DNA of 64,000 nt, taken from Torreya grandis. Its lineage: Eukaryota; Streptophyta; Pinopsida; Cupressales; Taxaceae. Under the pieces are notes generated by a model. It searched no databases. It worked only from the letters and a program-made list of their open reading frames with translations, and had not been told where the DNA came from. Every line of letters begins with the position of its first letter. The stretch's first letter is position 1. Location of the stretch: the NCBI GenBank assembly GCA_037957365.1, contig JARHVA010000398.1, positions 3,456,001-3,520,000 on the forward strand, read 5' to 3'. Below, piece after piece: positions 1-10,963 of this stretch. A program made the translations under genes and the position numbers.

Positions 1-173
1 ATAAAATCTTCCATGCTGACTTTTTTGCACTAGATAGAATGCCTGTAGATATTCTTCTAGGTGGTGCCTTTATTGACAGATACTCTCCTTATGGTTCAAC
101 TACCAAGAGTATCATGTTTACAATAGAAAATGAAAGGCTGAGGATTCCTCACCTCATTTATGCCACTGAATAA
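1..173 (+). pseudogene. Caulimovirid aspartic protease, C-terminal end
   Basis: The third forward frame reads a hydrophobic ILLGG stretch followed by a FIDRYSPY segment. This is the usual C-terminal half of a retropepsin-like protease upstream of caulimovirid RT. The active-site DTG/DSG lies before the window. The frame meets a TAA at 171-173 and then continues into RT, so the stop is a decay mutation inside what was one polyprotein. In related viruses the protease cuts the polyprotein; here it is only a remnant. Confidence 0.65.
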
Positions 174-1122
174 TTCCCAAGTTTAATGACTCAAGTACTA
201 GAGACTATAATCCCAGCTGAAATCCATGAGATAGGAGAAAAGATTAAAGCCACTATCTGTTCTGACAATTCTCAGTAGTTTTGGTCTAAATCTATGCCCG
301 AAATGGACATAAAAATCCTTGAAGGCAAGCATATGAAGATTGGGAAAAAGATCCCAATACCAGCTCAGGATTATAATGATATGGAACTCTAGATCAAAGA
401 ACTAGAGGCTAATGGTTTTATTGAAAAATCTACTTCCCCTTTTTGTTGTTATGCCTTTATGGTAAATAAACATTCTGAGCAGAAAAGATGAAAGAAAAGA
501 ATGGTCATTAATTACAGGCCATTGAATGCCATTACACAACCATTTCCATATCCAATTCCCAATAAAAGCTACCTATTGGAGAAAGTTGCAACATGTAAAT
601 ACTTCTCCCAATTTGACTTGCAAATCAGGCTTTTATCAGATAAGAGTCAAAGAAGCTGATAGGGAAAAGATAGCATTCAACTGCCCTTTCAGTCATTTCC
701 AGTGGATAGTAATGCCTTTCGGCTTGATGAATGCCCCAGCATATTATCAAGCTCATATGGATAAGATCTTCCAAGGCACTTCTAATTTTGTGTGTGTATA
801 TATTGATGACATACTGATTTTCAGTAAGTGTTTGACTAACCATTTTACTCATCTCTCCAAGTTTTTCCAACTAGCTCAAGATGCAGGAATTGTCCTCTCA
901 GAGATAAAGATTCAGTTGTGCAAAACTGAATGTAATTTCCTCGGTATGGTAATCTGAGATTCTAGACTGTAGATCCAGCCACATATTAAGGAGAAAGTCA
1001 TCAGTTTTCCAGAGAAGCTAGATAAAGCTAAGCTTCAAGCCTTTTTGGGATTATTAAATTACTTGAATAGTTTCTATCCTAACTATGGTGAAGACAGGCT
1101 CATTCTTCAAGAACTTCTCTAG
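174..1122 (+). pseudogene. Caulimovirid reverse transcriptase, broken
   Basis: RT fingers and palm. The third frame carries the pre-RT segment ELQIKELE-like (stop at 390-392) and a MVINYRPLN motif at about 501-527. After a frameshift near 620-630 the first frame carries SGFYQIRV, MPFGLMNAP and the catalytic YIDD at 799-810. Stops lie at 276, 390, 489, 955, 970 and 1120. The YIDD box itself is intact, but the enzyme could not be made in one piece. RT would copy the pregenomic RNA to DNA. The fingers-to-palm order and the link to RNase H without integrase support a caulimovirid rather than a gypsy source. Confidence 0.85.
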
Positions 1123-1710
1123 AAAAAGAAAAATTTCTGTTGGGAAGAACAACATACAATAGCAGTTCAAAAAATTAAGTCAACAGTTTCCTTACTACTA
1201 GAACTGCATATCCCTAAATCTGATCAGATGAAAGTTTATACTGATGCCTCTGATATTGCATGGGGAGGAGTACTTGTTTGTGTACATAATCATAAAGAAT
1301 TCGTTTGTGAATTCGCTAGTGGAGTTTTCAATCCTGATATACTAAAATGGATTTCTTCTGACAAAGAAATCTATGCTATAAAGAAATGCTTAGAGAAGTT
1401 CATGTTAAAACTTCTCCATTTGCCTCATTTTGTTGTAATTAATGATTGTACTAGATTTTTGACCTTTAAAGAAAAGGATCATGGTCAGAAGGATGGTCGT
1501 GATAAATATGTTAGATGGCAAGCATTTTTTAATCAGTTTAATTTTTCTGTCGAACACATCAAAGGCACTAAAAATGTTATTGCAGATTGGCTCAGCCAGA
1601 ATCCTCCAACAACACTAATGCATCAACCCATTCCTGGTTTTAATCTGACCAGAATATATAACCAAGGATTTCCTTCTTTAAACATCCTTGTCCAAGAGCA
1701 GATTCTGTGA
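1123..1710 (+). pseudogene. Caulimovirid RNase H domain
   Basis: Same frame as the RT palm. An open stretch from 1228 to 1707 carries YTDAS (first catalytic Asp), a DKEIYAIKKCL helix with the conserved Glu, and a final block with VEHIKGTKNVIADWLS, the standard RNase H end in pararetroviruses and retroelements. RNase H removes the RNA strand during reverse transcription. The third acidic position reads IND rather than TDN/TDC. A TGA at 1708-1710 ends the open stretch, but coding similarity runs on in the same frame. Confidence 0.8.
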
Positions 1711-2025
1711 GAAGGGTTGCATCCTAGATACACAAGGATTTCTTATGCAGCAGGACAAGACTTACAGATGTCCTCAGCAGCTACAATTCAGGCAAACAAC
1801 CATCAAAACTCTAGAGTCATCTATATAGAAAGACTTAACAGTGAATTCCTATATTATCAATTCACTGAACTACTAAAGCATCCATTGTGGACATGGCTGA
1901 TTAAAATCAGATCTCCTTTCAATGACCATCTATACCGGTGGATTGCAAGGCATGGCCCACACCGCATTCACAAAGAGGAGAATCATGATCAAGACACTGT
2001 TGTGCATACGATCATCAGAAGATAG
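1711..2025 (+). pseudogene. C-terminal tail of the caulimovirid polyprotein
   Basis: About 100 residues in the same frame as RNase H, separated from it only by the TGA at 1708-1710 and ending at a TAG at 2023-2025. No known domain is visible. The tail has basic and His-rich stretches near its end. Caulimovirid pol genes often carry a short tail after RNase H, and its position right before the non-coding region fits that. Function unknown. Confidence 0.5.
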
Positions 2026-2254
2026 CTAGAGTGGGAATCTTATTTTCACATCACTCCACGATATCACACATGCAAAGCTGGACCCCAGCATTGGCATCTT
2101 TCCAGTACCTTCCAACTCAGGTGTTTATTCAATCCTATCAGCGAAGATGACTTAGAGGATGAAGCGGAAGCAATGTTGGACCCACGCCACCAAACATCAT
2201 CATCATCCAGTGCATCTAATAGTATTTCACTGTAGCTCACCTTTCACATTGTAA

Positions 2255-2345
2255 AGTATGATGGGACTTGACACCGCCTTGACAGTGATCAGGCAGGACC
2301 TCCCAAAATACTATATATAGGCCTCTCCTCCATAGCATTTCCATC
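2255..2345 (+). promoter_or_regulatory. Caulimovirid-type promoter with TATA box
   Basis: The non-coding stretch after the polyprotein holds a strong TATA box (TATATATAG at 2312-2320) followed by a C/T-rich segment where transcription would start. Upstream are TGATGGGA and TGACAGTGA, which resemble TGAC-type activator sites. This matches the place of the pregenomic RNA promoter in Caulimoviridae. No experimental start is known. The block is better preserved than the coding region. Confidence 0.6.
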
Positions 2346-2530
2346 AAAAAATTTCTAAGCTTTAGAAATCTAGTAGCCTTGTTGAAAGAGTATGCTCTTC
2401 TCTTGCCTTTTTCAAAGGATCTTGAGAATCATAAATTGAAACAAGTGTTTGTAATATTTATAGTTTGAAGTAATAGTGTGAAGCCGTAGCCATTCGGCCC
2501 CTACCTACTGTCGCGGGTTTTCTCTAAACA
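2346..2530 (+). other. Caulimovirid leader and junction region
   Basis: Non-coding sequence after the presumed start site. It includes a T-rich segment, an AATATTTATAG stretch near 2453 that could serve as a poly(A) region, and an unusually CpG-containing block near 2490-2525. I did not find a clear tRNA-Met primer site here. The edge with antisense gypsy G1 lies near 2520-2531 and shows no target-site duplication that I can see. Confidence 0.35.
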
Positions 2531-2899
2531 AGCTGTAAAAGAAAGGAACTAAGGAGGTGTCTACTGACGATATAAAATATTGCTTCCTATATTCTATTTA
2601 GTTTAGCCTTCACTTTCAACTTCATGTTTGGATTAAATTTATACGACCTTTTTTATGGGTCATACACACTCCTTGAGCTCGATATGTGTTTTATCTAGGG
2701 AAGGATCTACTCCTTTAACTTCTAAAACTTTTATGGGAAACACATTTTGATAATCTTGTAAGAGTTTCATGGATTCTAAAGCTTTGGATTCAATCCAATA
2801 GTCACCAATATGTTCCAATTTAGGAATCTCCTCATTTCTAATGTTTTCCACATGTTTTTTAATAAGTTTTTGATAAATCTTGTATTTTTCCTTAGCAAC
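2531..2899 (-). pseudogene. G1 gypsy pol: protease-RT connector and RT N-terminus
   Basis: The minus strand reads LLQDYQNVFP, then a KGVDPSLDKTHIELK segment and, further on, SYKFNPNMKLKVKAKLN. These match the gypsy pattern just before RT (a leader of the type LLREYQDLFP, then the KVKAEIDKML region). The open stretch is 2660-3019, but its first 40 codons are only antisense reading of the LTR of element A. A stop near 2596 and frame loss toward 2531 end the match. The piece continues the linker found at 10964-11170 once element A is removed. Confidence 0.75.
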
Positions 2900-4102
2900 T
2901 ATAGTCATATGAAATATATAAATTGGTAGTTTGAGTGTGGCTTGTGACACCCCATCCATAAGTCCTTTTTTCATGCTCTTACAACCCTTATAGACACCTT
3001 TTTGCTCATTACCAATCATTTGGAACCTTCTAAATGGTCATTCTACCTTAGCTAGATAGTAATCCTTGTGTCAATCCTATTCCCCAAGGTCGTGATCCTA
3101 TAGGATAGGAGTGCCCCATTTGGACTATAACAGTGGACACCGAAGCATCATATTTTTTGTGGTCTTGTTAATTTGTACTTTGAGCCCTAATGATCATTTT
3201 CCTCTGATATTTATCCTTAATTAGGTTGGCATAGCGTGAGTACATCTAACCCATGACCAATTATTTCCTATAAAAACCCACTTAAAGTTAATTTACTTGA
3301 GAGTGACAAAACTTACAAAGTAAGCAAGAATATAAACAAATCACTAAGAAAAACTTCCCTATTCTTTGCACACAATCACCCAACATAGCTATAAACCTAC
3401 TCAAATCCTCATACCAATCCTTAGCCACCTCAAACACTATTAAATTGGCATTGCATCTACATCACACTAGTGCACAAAGCACACTAGGTGGGATAACTAC
3501 ATATAGCTTGATCCCTCTTTAGAGTATTGGTATGCAGGTAGTGTGCCCACATAAGGGGTGTGGATTGCACATTCATTATATCTTACATACTAACCCCCCT
3601 TTCTAAAGTGACTCAAATATCATTTTATCAATTATGATGGAGGGTTAGGGTTTGAAGAATAAATCAACTCCATAATAAATTTCATCAACAACGAACACTT
3701 GATTTTTCATAGGCATGCTCACACAGGCATAACACTACTACCCATAATGTTTCAAGTCTATGTGATTAGTTTGGACAATAGAGGTAGGAACAAACATCCC
3801 TAGATGCTAAAGCATCCACTTTTAGGTGTTCCTATCCTTTTGCCCAATGAAATCTAGATTCAAGTTTATGACATCTTCCCAGTCCTATAAAGTCATTTTC
3901 AACCATTGTATCAACCATCTTAATCTATTTTCCATCTAAGTTATATTTCTTCCAATTTATTACTACTTTTAGAAAGGTGAAAAAGACAAATAGTTTCACA
4001 AATTAGAACTGTATTTATTGCTATATTCTATACTAATTTATTAATTCAATCCCTTAACTAAAATAGGAATAAAAATCTATTATTCTCAAATAAGTTAAAT
4101 CA
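2900..4102 (+). repeat. Element A 5' LTR
   Basis: About 1.2 kb, matching 9764-10963 and, inverted, 39454-40639, 45156-46332 and part (49258-49855). The first dinucleotide is TA where the 3' copy has TG, and the end is CA. A block with GACACCCCATCC near 2946 and a promoter-like CTATAAAAACC near 3269 are shared by the copies. Confidence 0.85.
3262..3285 (+). promoter_or_regulatory. TATA box in element A 5' LTR
   Basis: CTATAAAAACC at 3269-3279 lies about 370 bp into the LTR. The D copies carry CCCTATAAAATC at the matching place on the minus strand, while the A 3' LTR reads CAATAAAAACC. Conservation of the TATA core across family copies supports a real U3 promoter. Confidence 0.45.
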
Positions 4103-4130
4103 TTTGGTGAACCCGACTTACTTCATTGGT
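4103..4130 (+). other. Element A primer-binding-site region
   Basis: Directly after the LTR end comes TTTGGTGAACCCGAC; the TGG needed to pair with a tRNA CCA end starts at 4105. The same block borders both D LTRs in reverse (39440-39453 and about 45142-45155). It does not match the usual plant tRNA-Met, Asp or Arg sites, so I leave the tRNA unassigned. Confidence 0.5.
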
Positions 4131-4530
4131 GCACAAAAACACTAAAAACCCTAGGGAAAATTCCTTGCTAATTTTAGCAATACTTTTTAATTTTTTTTTG
4201 CATATATAAATTAGAATTTAACATTTATTTTTTAAAATTCATCATAGTAGTTTCAAAAAAATCATTTCTTTTAAACCCTAATAGAATATACTAGGTCCTT
4301 ATGCCTTTGGAGGTATCACCTTACATGTTAGTTAACTTTGTATCCTTTTTATGCATTTTCTAATTCACTATTTTTCAAATCCTAGATTACATTTAATATT
4401 CTCTTTCATTTTTCAAGTTGTTTTCCTTATGCCACCTATTCTCTTTTCATCTCCTCCTTTGAGATGAAGTGCAATACTTAGTGGTAACCCTCCTAAATTC
4501 ACATAGATTCCTCCAACCCATACATATACC

Positions 4531-6020
4531 ATGGATAAACAACTAGCTCAGTTTCTTACTATAGATCTTACACATCCAAATTACACTAATTTCCATGAGG
4601 ATAATTCCAACCATGAGTAGTATGAGATTAAAAATTATGATACACACACTAATGTTCATGCTCCACCACATTGGGTTATTGATCCACTTCCACCTATTAA
4701 TTATAATGATGTTGTCATCAACAAAGATTTGATTTTATATATTTTTAGAGAGAGACTTATGAAAAAACCCCAAGATCATGCCATTATCTTACAACATATC
4801 ATGGAAATTAAAAATGCTAAGCAAGTTAAGTCTTCCATTCCTTCAAAACAACCAATTGTAAATGACATTATGGGGGAAACTATGTCTCAACAACCCTTAT
4901 AGCAACCCAACCTTCTTATGTGGCATCACCAGTTAAGAATAGTACATCTTCACCCCCTCATGTAGATGACCTTTTTCAAGAGATTAAATATCTTCAATCC
5001 AAGGTGCTACATCTTGAGCAAGTTGCCTCTAGACCAACATAAGCTTTGGACTCTTTTGCTCTACTTCATACACCATTGGCATGCCATATTGCTTATATAC
5101 CCTTGCCACTAGGTTTTGTTCAACCCAAGCTCACTCTATATGATAGCAAGGGTGACCCAAAGACACACTTGAGAGATTTTCACATAGCATGTTTGGACCA
5201 TATGCCAAATGACTAGTTACTAACCAAGCTATTTGTATAAAGTTTAAAAGATTATGCTCTATAATGGTTTTATAGTCTATCAAATCAATAAATCAAAGCA
5301 TTCAATCCTTTATCTAATATCTAACTCATTTTAACATTAACATATGTGATAAGGTTTCTTATTCCAAGTTTCATAATAGAAACAAAGGTCAAATGAGTAT
5401 CTCACATATTATGTTCATAGATATAGGACTATCTTGGCTAAAATGACTAGCCTCATGGCCAATCAAGAATTACAAGATCTCTTCAAATAAAGTCTTATGC
5501 TAGATTTGCATGAGTTAATAATGTTCAAATTTTTTTATTCCTTCACTAAGTTATGTCATAGAATAAAGGAAAGGGAATTCAAATTACTTTCAATGGGAAA
5601 ACTCAAGTACACAAGCATATCAAAAATGACAAACAAGAGTAATAGTAAAGTTCCATAGAAAGTAAAAGTTAATGATAGAAAAAGTCAAAATCAATCTATA
5701 GTTAATATGGCTTTAGATCCCCTTTAATGAGTGGTTTTATTAGTGCCTCCTCAGTGAGTCTTTACCAATCTACCAGTATCTCCAACTAGAGTCTTACAAT
5801 AGCTATTGGAATGCGATGTCCTATCTCTCCCTCCTATTTGGGAAGTTGATACAACAAAGCCTCTTCCATGTGGATATGATCAAAATGCATTATGTGATTT
5901 TCATAGGGAACCAAGCCACACAATGAATAGATGCATTAGTTTATGACACAAGATACAAGACTTGATAGATGGTAACCTTATTGATCTCAGTACTTCATTT
6001 GAGCCTCCTTAGGCAAAATA
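4531..6020 (+). pseudogene. Element A Gag polyprotein, degraded
   Basis: The ATG at 4531 opens MDKQLAQFLTIDLTHPNY and a readable frame with scattered stops. Near 5140-5290 a YDSKGDPKTHLRDFHIA segment matches the retrotransposon Gag capsid domain (the usual YDGKGDPKEHL type). Near 5870-5975 a Cys/His segment (CGYDQNALCDFHREPSHTMN, then RC) resembles the knuckle-like C-H-C block of some gypsy Gags, followed by a short IQDLIDG helix. Stops such as TAG at 4618 sit where Gln is expected. Gag would have formed the particle that packages the element RNA. Confidence 0.7.
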
Positions 6021-6199
6021 AACACAGGACAAGGCTCTAAATTTTTTTCAGATATTTTCCCATAGTATTTTAAATAGGAAATAGGGGAACATCAAGTGTT
6101 CACCATGTATATCATGCACACCCTCCACCATCTACATACCAAGCACCTTCAGTTGAGTCACATTCTTTGAGCAACACGATTGGTGTGTATAATTCCAGA

Positions 6200-6600
6200 T
6201 TTCCAGCTAGTTCGATCTCCTTATTAGAGTAGGAGATAGTTGAGGATGATTTAGATTACTATGCACTCTTTATCAGAGCCTACATTGATCACCATTCCAT
6301 TCATAATGTTCTCATAAATAATGGATCTAGTGTGAACATGTACATTATGACATTACTTCAGCATTTAGGATATTCAGAGTGGAATATAACCCCAATGAAC
6401 ATAATTATCAGTGGATTCAGTGGACACATATAGATTTCATTAAGTGAGATTGTACATCATTTACAGGTTGATCTAGCACATGTGGAAACACCATTTACTA
6501 TTGTTCCTAGTGTAGGAGTCTTTGATATATTGGTCAAACATGGATCCAAAAACTTCATGCAATACTTTCTATAGTTCAGATATGCATGAAATATATTCAC
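6200..6600 (+). pseudogene. Element A retropepsin (aspartic protease), active site lost
   Basis: The frame through 6311 reads VLINNGSSVNMY. Gypsy proteases of this type usually read VL(I/V)DxGSSVN, so the catalytic Asp codon at 6317-6319 is now Asn (AAT, one G-to-A change). Downstream FTIVPSVGVFDIL matches the ILG-type second half of the domain. Stops are present. After about 6600 protein similarity fades and no RT follows. Confidence 0.7.
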
Positions 6601-9600
6601 ACTAATCAGGTTGATATAGTTGGTGGAGTTATGTATGAGTTACCACTCCCCACTTCAAAACTATCTCTTACTCTATAGTCAAAAGTTTTAGATCCTTCAC
6701 CAATTATAGTTCTTCATCTAATTGAGATTCAAACATAGTCGAAGCCTCCCTTACTAGCATAGAGAGTTCATACACTTCCATAGAAGCCTCTCTTAGAGAA
6801 ACCACTACATCAATGATACTTTCAAGACTCTAAACAGTTTCTAGATATAGTATTCACACCCAAGGTAGTATCATTGAGATATCATGCCTTTACACATAGA
6901 AAAAAATTTTAGAGAGATTCTTCTACTACTGGATGGGTCCCTAATAGCCCCACAGTTGCATCCAATTATCAAAGTTACAAGGGGACCCTACATTCAGTTT
7001 CCACTACAAATATTTTAGAGCACTTACAACATATACAAATTTTAGAGTCATAGTCTCAACCCTTCTATTTTGCTTCAAGATCATACATGATCCTTCTATT
7101 TTATACATGAAACCATGATAGAGAGTCTCTTATGAGACTCATCAGTTAGTATCATTTCTTCTCAGTCTTTCTTGTACATAATTTTTAAACTTACTTGTAC
7201 ATAGTTTCTTTTTGATTTCTTGTACACCATTTCCTTATGATTACTTGTACATAGATTTTCAAAATACCAAAAACAATACAATATTTAAATTAACATGTTA
7301 AAAAAATATATCATTAAAAATACAAAAACATTCAAATAACTCAAAACACCAAAAAAAATTCCATTATATGCATTATCCATGCTTTACATTTATACTACCA
7401 TGCTAGACTTACATTCTGTTGTTATATGCTATTATTTGTCAATTTATCTACATTACCATGCTTCAATTGATCTTCTTTGAGTGTGTGCAATGACACCCAG
7501 ATCCTTTCTTAGTTCACTCTACTCATTGAGGGGGCATCCTACTTCTACATTTAAGACATACATCAACATATCTACCCATTGGGGGCATCTTCTACATGAC
7601 TACACCATTCAAGTTATGTCATTGCCACACCACACACTCTACTTATCATGTTGATGTAAATTGCTTACTAGCTTACATAGATTATTCTATCGACACTTAC
7701 TAGTATATAGCAATTGTGTGTTTCTTAGCATCTACCTAATCTTGAACTACATGTTTTGCATACTTTCACTTTTTGCTTTGATTAATTAGATGTGATAGTA
7801 TTTATAGCTTTTGCATGCCTTCCTTTCTTGATTTGAGTAGCTAGATATGATTGCATTTATTATTTCCTAATTTTTTACTTGTGTGTGCCGTAGGACATTT
7901 GTCAATGTCCTTTATTTTTACTCTTGTATGTGCTTGTGGCCCTCATGTCAATCTTGTTTGTTTGTAATTGTATGTGTATGTGGGAATTTGAACATGCCTT
8001 GTATGATTTATTTTCCTATTTTGAGTTAAATGTGCCCATGTCCCTTGTATTCTTGGCCCCTTAGCTTCTTTTGTATGCTTCTTGATTCTTACCTTGAGTG
8101 TTTGTTTGCTTCTCAGTTGTTTGAAATGCCATGATACACATAATGCATTATCTTGCTTTCTTGGATGCTGTGATGGACATCATGCTCCATCCCTCCTTGA
8201 AAACTAACCAAATTTCAAAATTTAGTTTAGTATACTACACATGCTATTATATTGTTACATCTATCTAGGCATACCCTTGTTGATCTAACAATAACCAATA
8301 TAAACTATGTTATATCTTGAGACATCTTTTGGATTATCATTGTTATATCATGTAGTTTGTAGCATAACACACTTGTAAGGATATTTCTTCTTAAGGTAGT
8401 CATTACAAGGTCTTCATTCCTACCCTCAAAATAGGGGGCAACAAATAGGGGTTTTGTCATAGAGATTAGAGCCCTCTACCGGTCAAAATCAGTTTTTAGA
8501 ACACTCAAAATAATAAACAAAATTAAAAACATGTAGAATAGACCAAAAAAATAGTAATGAACATAGAAAAATAATCAAAAATAGTAAAGGGAAAGATCAC
8601 CCCATTCAGACTACATTTCCCTACAATAAAGTGTCCAGTTTTTGGTGCTCCTATCCAAATAGTTGAAAACCAATTTTTTTTAAAAACAGGCAGAAAGGTA
8701 AGGTCAATTACAGTTTTTTTAGCTACAATATAGCTTAGATTGGTTAGTTTCAATATAATTTTACTTAGTTTATCTAGATATATGGGGCATCATGCATGAC
8801 ATGATGGCTCTCACTTCCAATTTTAGATTAGGTAATTGGTACAACTTTTAGATCAAAATCCATGTTATAGACACTAGTGATTGGGGTCAATGTGTACAAC
8901 ACATTTACCTTCTTTTATTTATAGTTAATTATATTATCAAGGCATTCTTAGTAGTTGTGTGCCTTATTCCATCTATAGGTGGTTGGCATAATTTTGGAGT
9001 GGCTTTCATATAAGCCTAGTTCTCAGTTTTAGATTGGCTTTCATATAAGCCTAATCTCCACCTTTGAAAGTGGCCAATGTTTTTCTAGTTCTCAGTATAC
9101 ATTTAGATATCCATGCCACATTATCAGATTATAGATCATTAATATGATTTATGAGCTATCTCATATGACACACATTCATACCGATATCAGTTCATATTTC
9201 ACTACATAGTGGGCAACAATGGAGCCAAAGGAGTAGTTATCCTCTTTACTATTGATCCAACTACTTAGAGGGATTAGATATAAAGTCCAAAAATTTATTA
9301 ATACATAAATAATCACATAGATTCATTACATAGTGGGAAATGATGGAGCTAAAGGGATAGCCTTTGTATTCTTGAGCCACCCACAGGGAATTGAGCACTC
9401 ATCTCCATTCATGATATTACTCTTGGTACAACACATACCTAGCATCACTCAACATTAGTCAACATCACAATAGGTTTTATATTAGTTCACGTACTTGGTG
9501 AGGTGTATTAATTTCTTTCTCTTCCTATCTCTTTTACCCAACCTTTGTACATTCTTATTTTAGACATAGTGTGTCTATTAAGAAATGATCTACTCCTTAT

Positions 9601-9750
9601 TTTCTCTTAAATTTTTATGCTTCATGTTGTGTTCTCTCTATGCACACTCAACATCACATATCTTCATGGGCTTCACCCTTGTAGGTAAGTTTAGGTACAC
9701 TTTTTATTTTTCCTTTATCCTAGCATTTTTCTTTGCTACATCACTAGAAT
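6601..9750 (+). other. Element A long 3' region without coding signal
   Basis: No RT, RNase H, integrase or other domain can be read here on either strand; the short ORFs are not supported. The region is not random, since it is shared (inverted) with element D at 40652-44000. Two similar G-rich tracts (GAGGGGGCATCC near 7527 and TTGGGGGCATCT near 7580) and a repeated ATAAGCCTA/LTR-adjacent segment near 9010-9060 are visible. It is probably a family-level non-coding spacer replacing pol. Confidence 0.5.
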
Positions 9751-9763
9751 AAAGGGGGCTAAA
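9748..9763 (+). other. Element A polypurine tract
   Basis: AATAAAGGGGGCTAAA lies directly before the TG of the 3' LTR. This is the expected place and composition for the plus-strand primer of an LTR retrotransposon. Confidence 0.7.
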
Positions 9764-10963
9764 TGTAGTCATATGAAATGTCCACATTGGTAGTTTGAGT
9801 GTGGCTTGTGACACCCCATCCATATGTCTTTTTTGCATGCTCTTGAAACCCTTATAAACACATTTTTCTCATTACTAGTCATCTATAACCTTATGAACGG
9901 TCATTCCACCTCAGTCGGATAGTATTTCCCATTCTAATCCTATTCCCTCAAGTCTCGAGCCTATAGGATACGAGTGCCCCATTTGGAATATAGCATCAAA
10001 AACCAAAACATCCCATTTTAAATGGTCCTATCCATTTGCACTTTGAACCCAAATGATTATTTTCCTCTGATCCTTATCCTTAATTAGGTTGGCCTAGCAT
10101 GAATACATTTGAACCATGACCAATTATTCCCAATAAAAACCCACCCAAAGCTCATTTACATGAGAGGTGATAAAAATTATAAAGCAAGAAAGAATACCAA
10201 AAAAACACTAAGGCAAACTTCCATATTCTTTACACATAGTCACACAACATAGCTACAAACCTACTCAAATCCTCATACTAGTCCCTCACCACCTCAAACA
10301 CTATCAAATTAGCATTTGCATCCACATCACACTATTTCACAACGCACACTAGGTGGGAGAACTACATATGGCTTGATCCCTCCTTAGAGTATTGGTATGT
10401 AGGTAGTGTTCCCACATAAGGGGTGTGTATTGAACATTCAGTGTATCTTACACACTAACCCCCATTTTTTAAGTGACTCAAATATTGTTGTATCAAGTAT
10501 GATGGAGGGTTAGGGTTCAAAGACTAAATCAACTCCACATCAAGTTTTTTCAATAACCAACACTTGATTTTTCATAAGCATGCTCACACAGGCACATCGT
10601 AAACACCTATAAAGTTTCAAGTCTCTATGATCAATTTTGATAATAGAGGCAAGAATGGACAACAACACCAAAGTGCCCACTTTTTGGTACTCTTATCCTT
10701 TCACCTAATGAAAGCTAGATTTAGGTTTATGATACCTTCCTAATCTTGTACAGCCATTATTAACCTCTATATCAACCATCTCAATATATTTTATAGCTAA
10801 GTTATATTTCTTCATATTTATTAATATTTTTAGAAGGGTGAAAAAGATAAACAGTTGCACAAATTAGCACTGTATTTATTGTTATATTCTATATTGATTT
10901 ATTAATCTAGACCCTTAACTAAAATAGGAATAAAACTTTATTATTCCCAAATAAGTTTAATTA
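9764..10963 (+). repeat. Element A 3' LTR
   Basis: Starts TGTAGTCATATG and ends TAATTA, where the 5' copy ends AAATCA. About 1.2 kb, with many substitutions against the 5' LTR, so the insertion is old. GTAAT follows, the partner of the GCAAC target copy. Confidence 0.85.

Larger units (their letters stand above)
1..2520 (+). mobile_element. Endogenous caulimovirid (pararetrovirus) fragment
   Basis: The 3' part of a Caulimoviridae-like genome integrated in plant DNA. In order: the end of an aspartic protease, reverse transcriptase, RNase H, a tail of about 100 residues, then a non-coding region with a TATA promoter. No integrase follows RNase H and no LTR flanks the unit, which separates it from Ty3/gypsy elements. 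The reading frame is broken by at least seven stops and one frameshift near 620-630, so it is an inactive fossil. The left part (movement and coat proteins) lies outside the window. The right edge is near 2520, where antisense gypsy G1 coding sequence begins. Family assignment rests on domain order and RT motifs; the genus is not assigned. Confidence 0.85.
2900..10963 (+). mobile_element. Element A: gypsy-like, gag-pro only, two LTRs
   Basis: LTRs at 2900-4102 and 9764-10963 share sequence along their whole length, from TATAGTCATATG/TGTAGTCATATG to AAATCA/TAATTA. The flanks are GCAAC (2895-2899) and GTAAT (10964-10968), a 5-bp target duplication differing by two C-to-T changes. Inside are a primer-site-like motif, gag, a retropepsin, about 3 kb without coding signal, and a polypurine tract. 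No RT, RNase H or integrase is visible, so the copy was non-autonomous. It sits inside gypsy G1. Confidence 0.85.

Noticed and set aside
2900..3019. N-terminal 40 codons of the minus-strand ORF 2660-3019
   Set aside because: They lie in the LTR of element A read backwards; only the part left of 2900 is gypsy coding.
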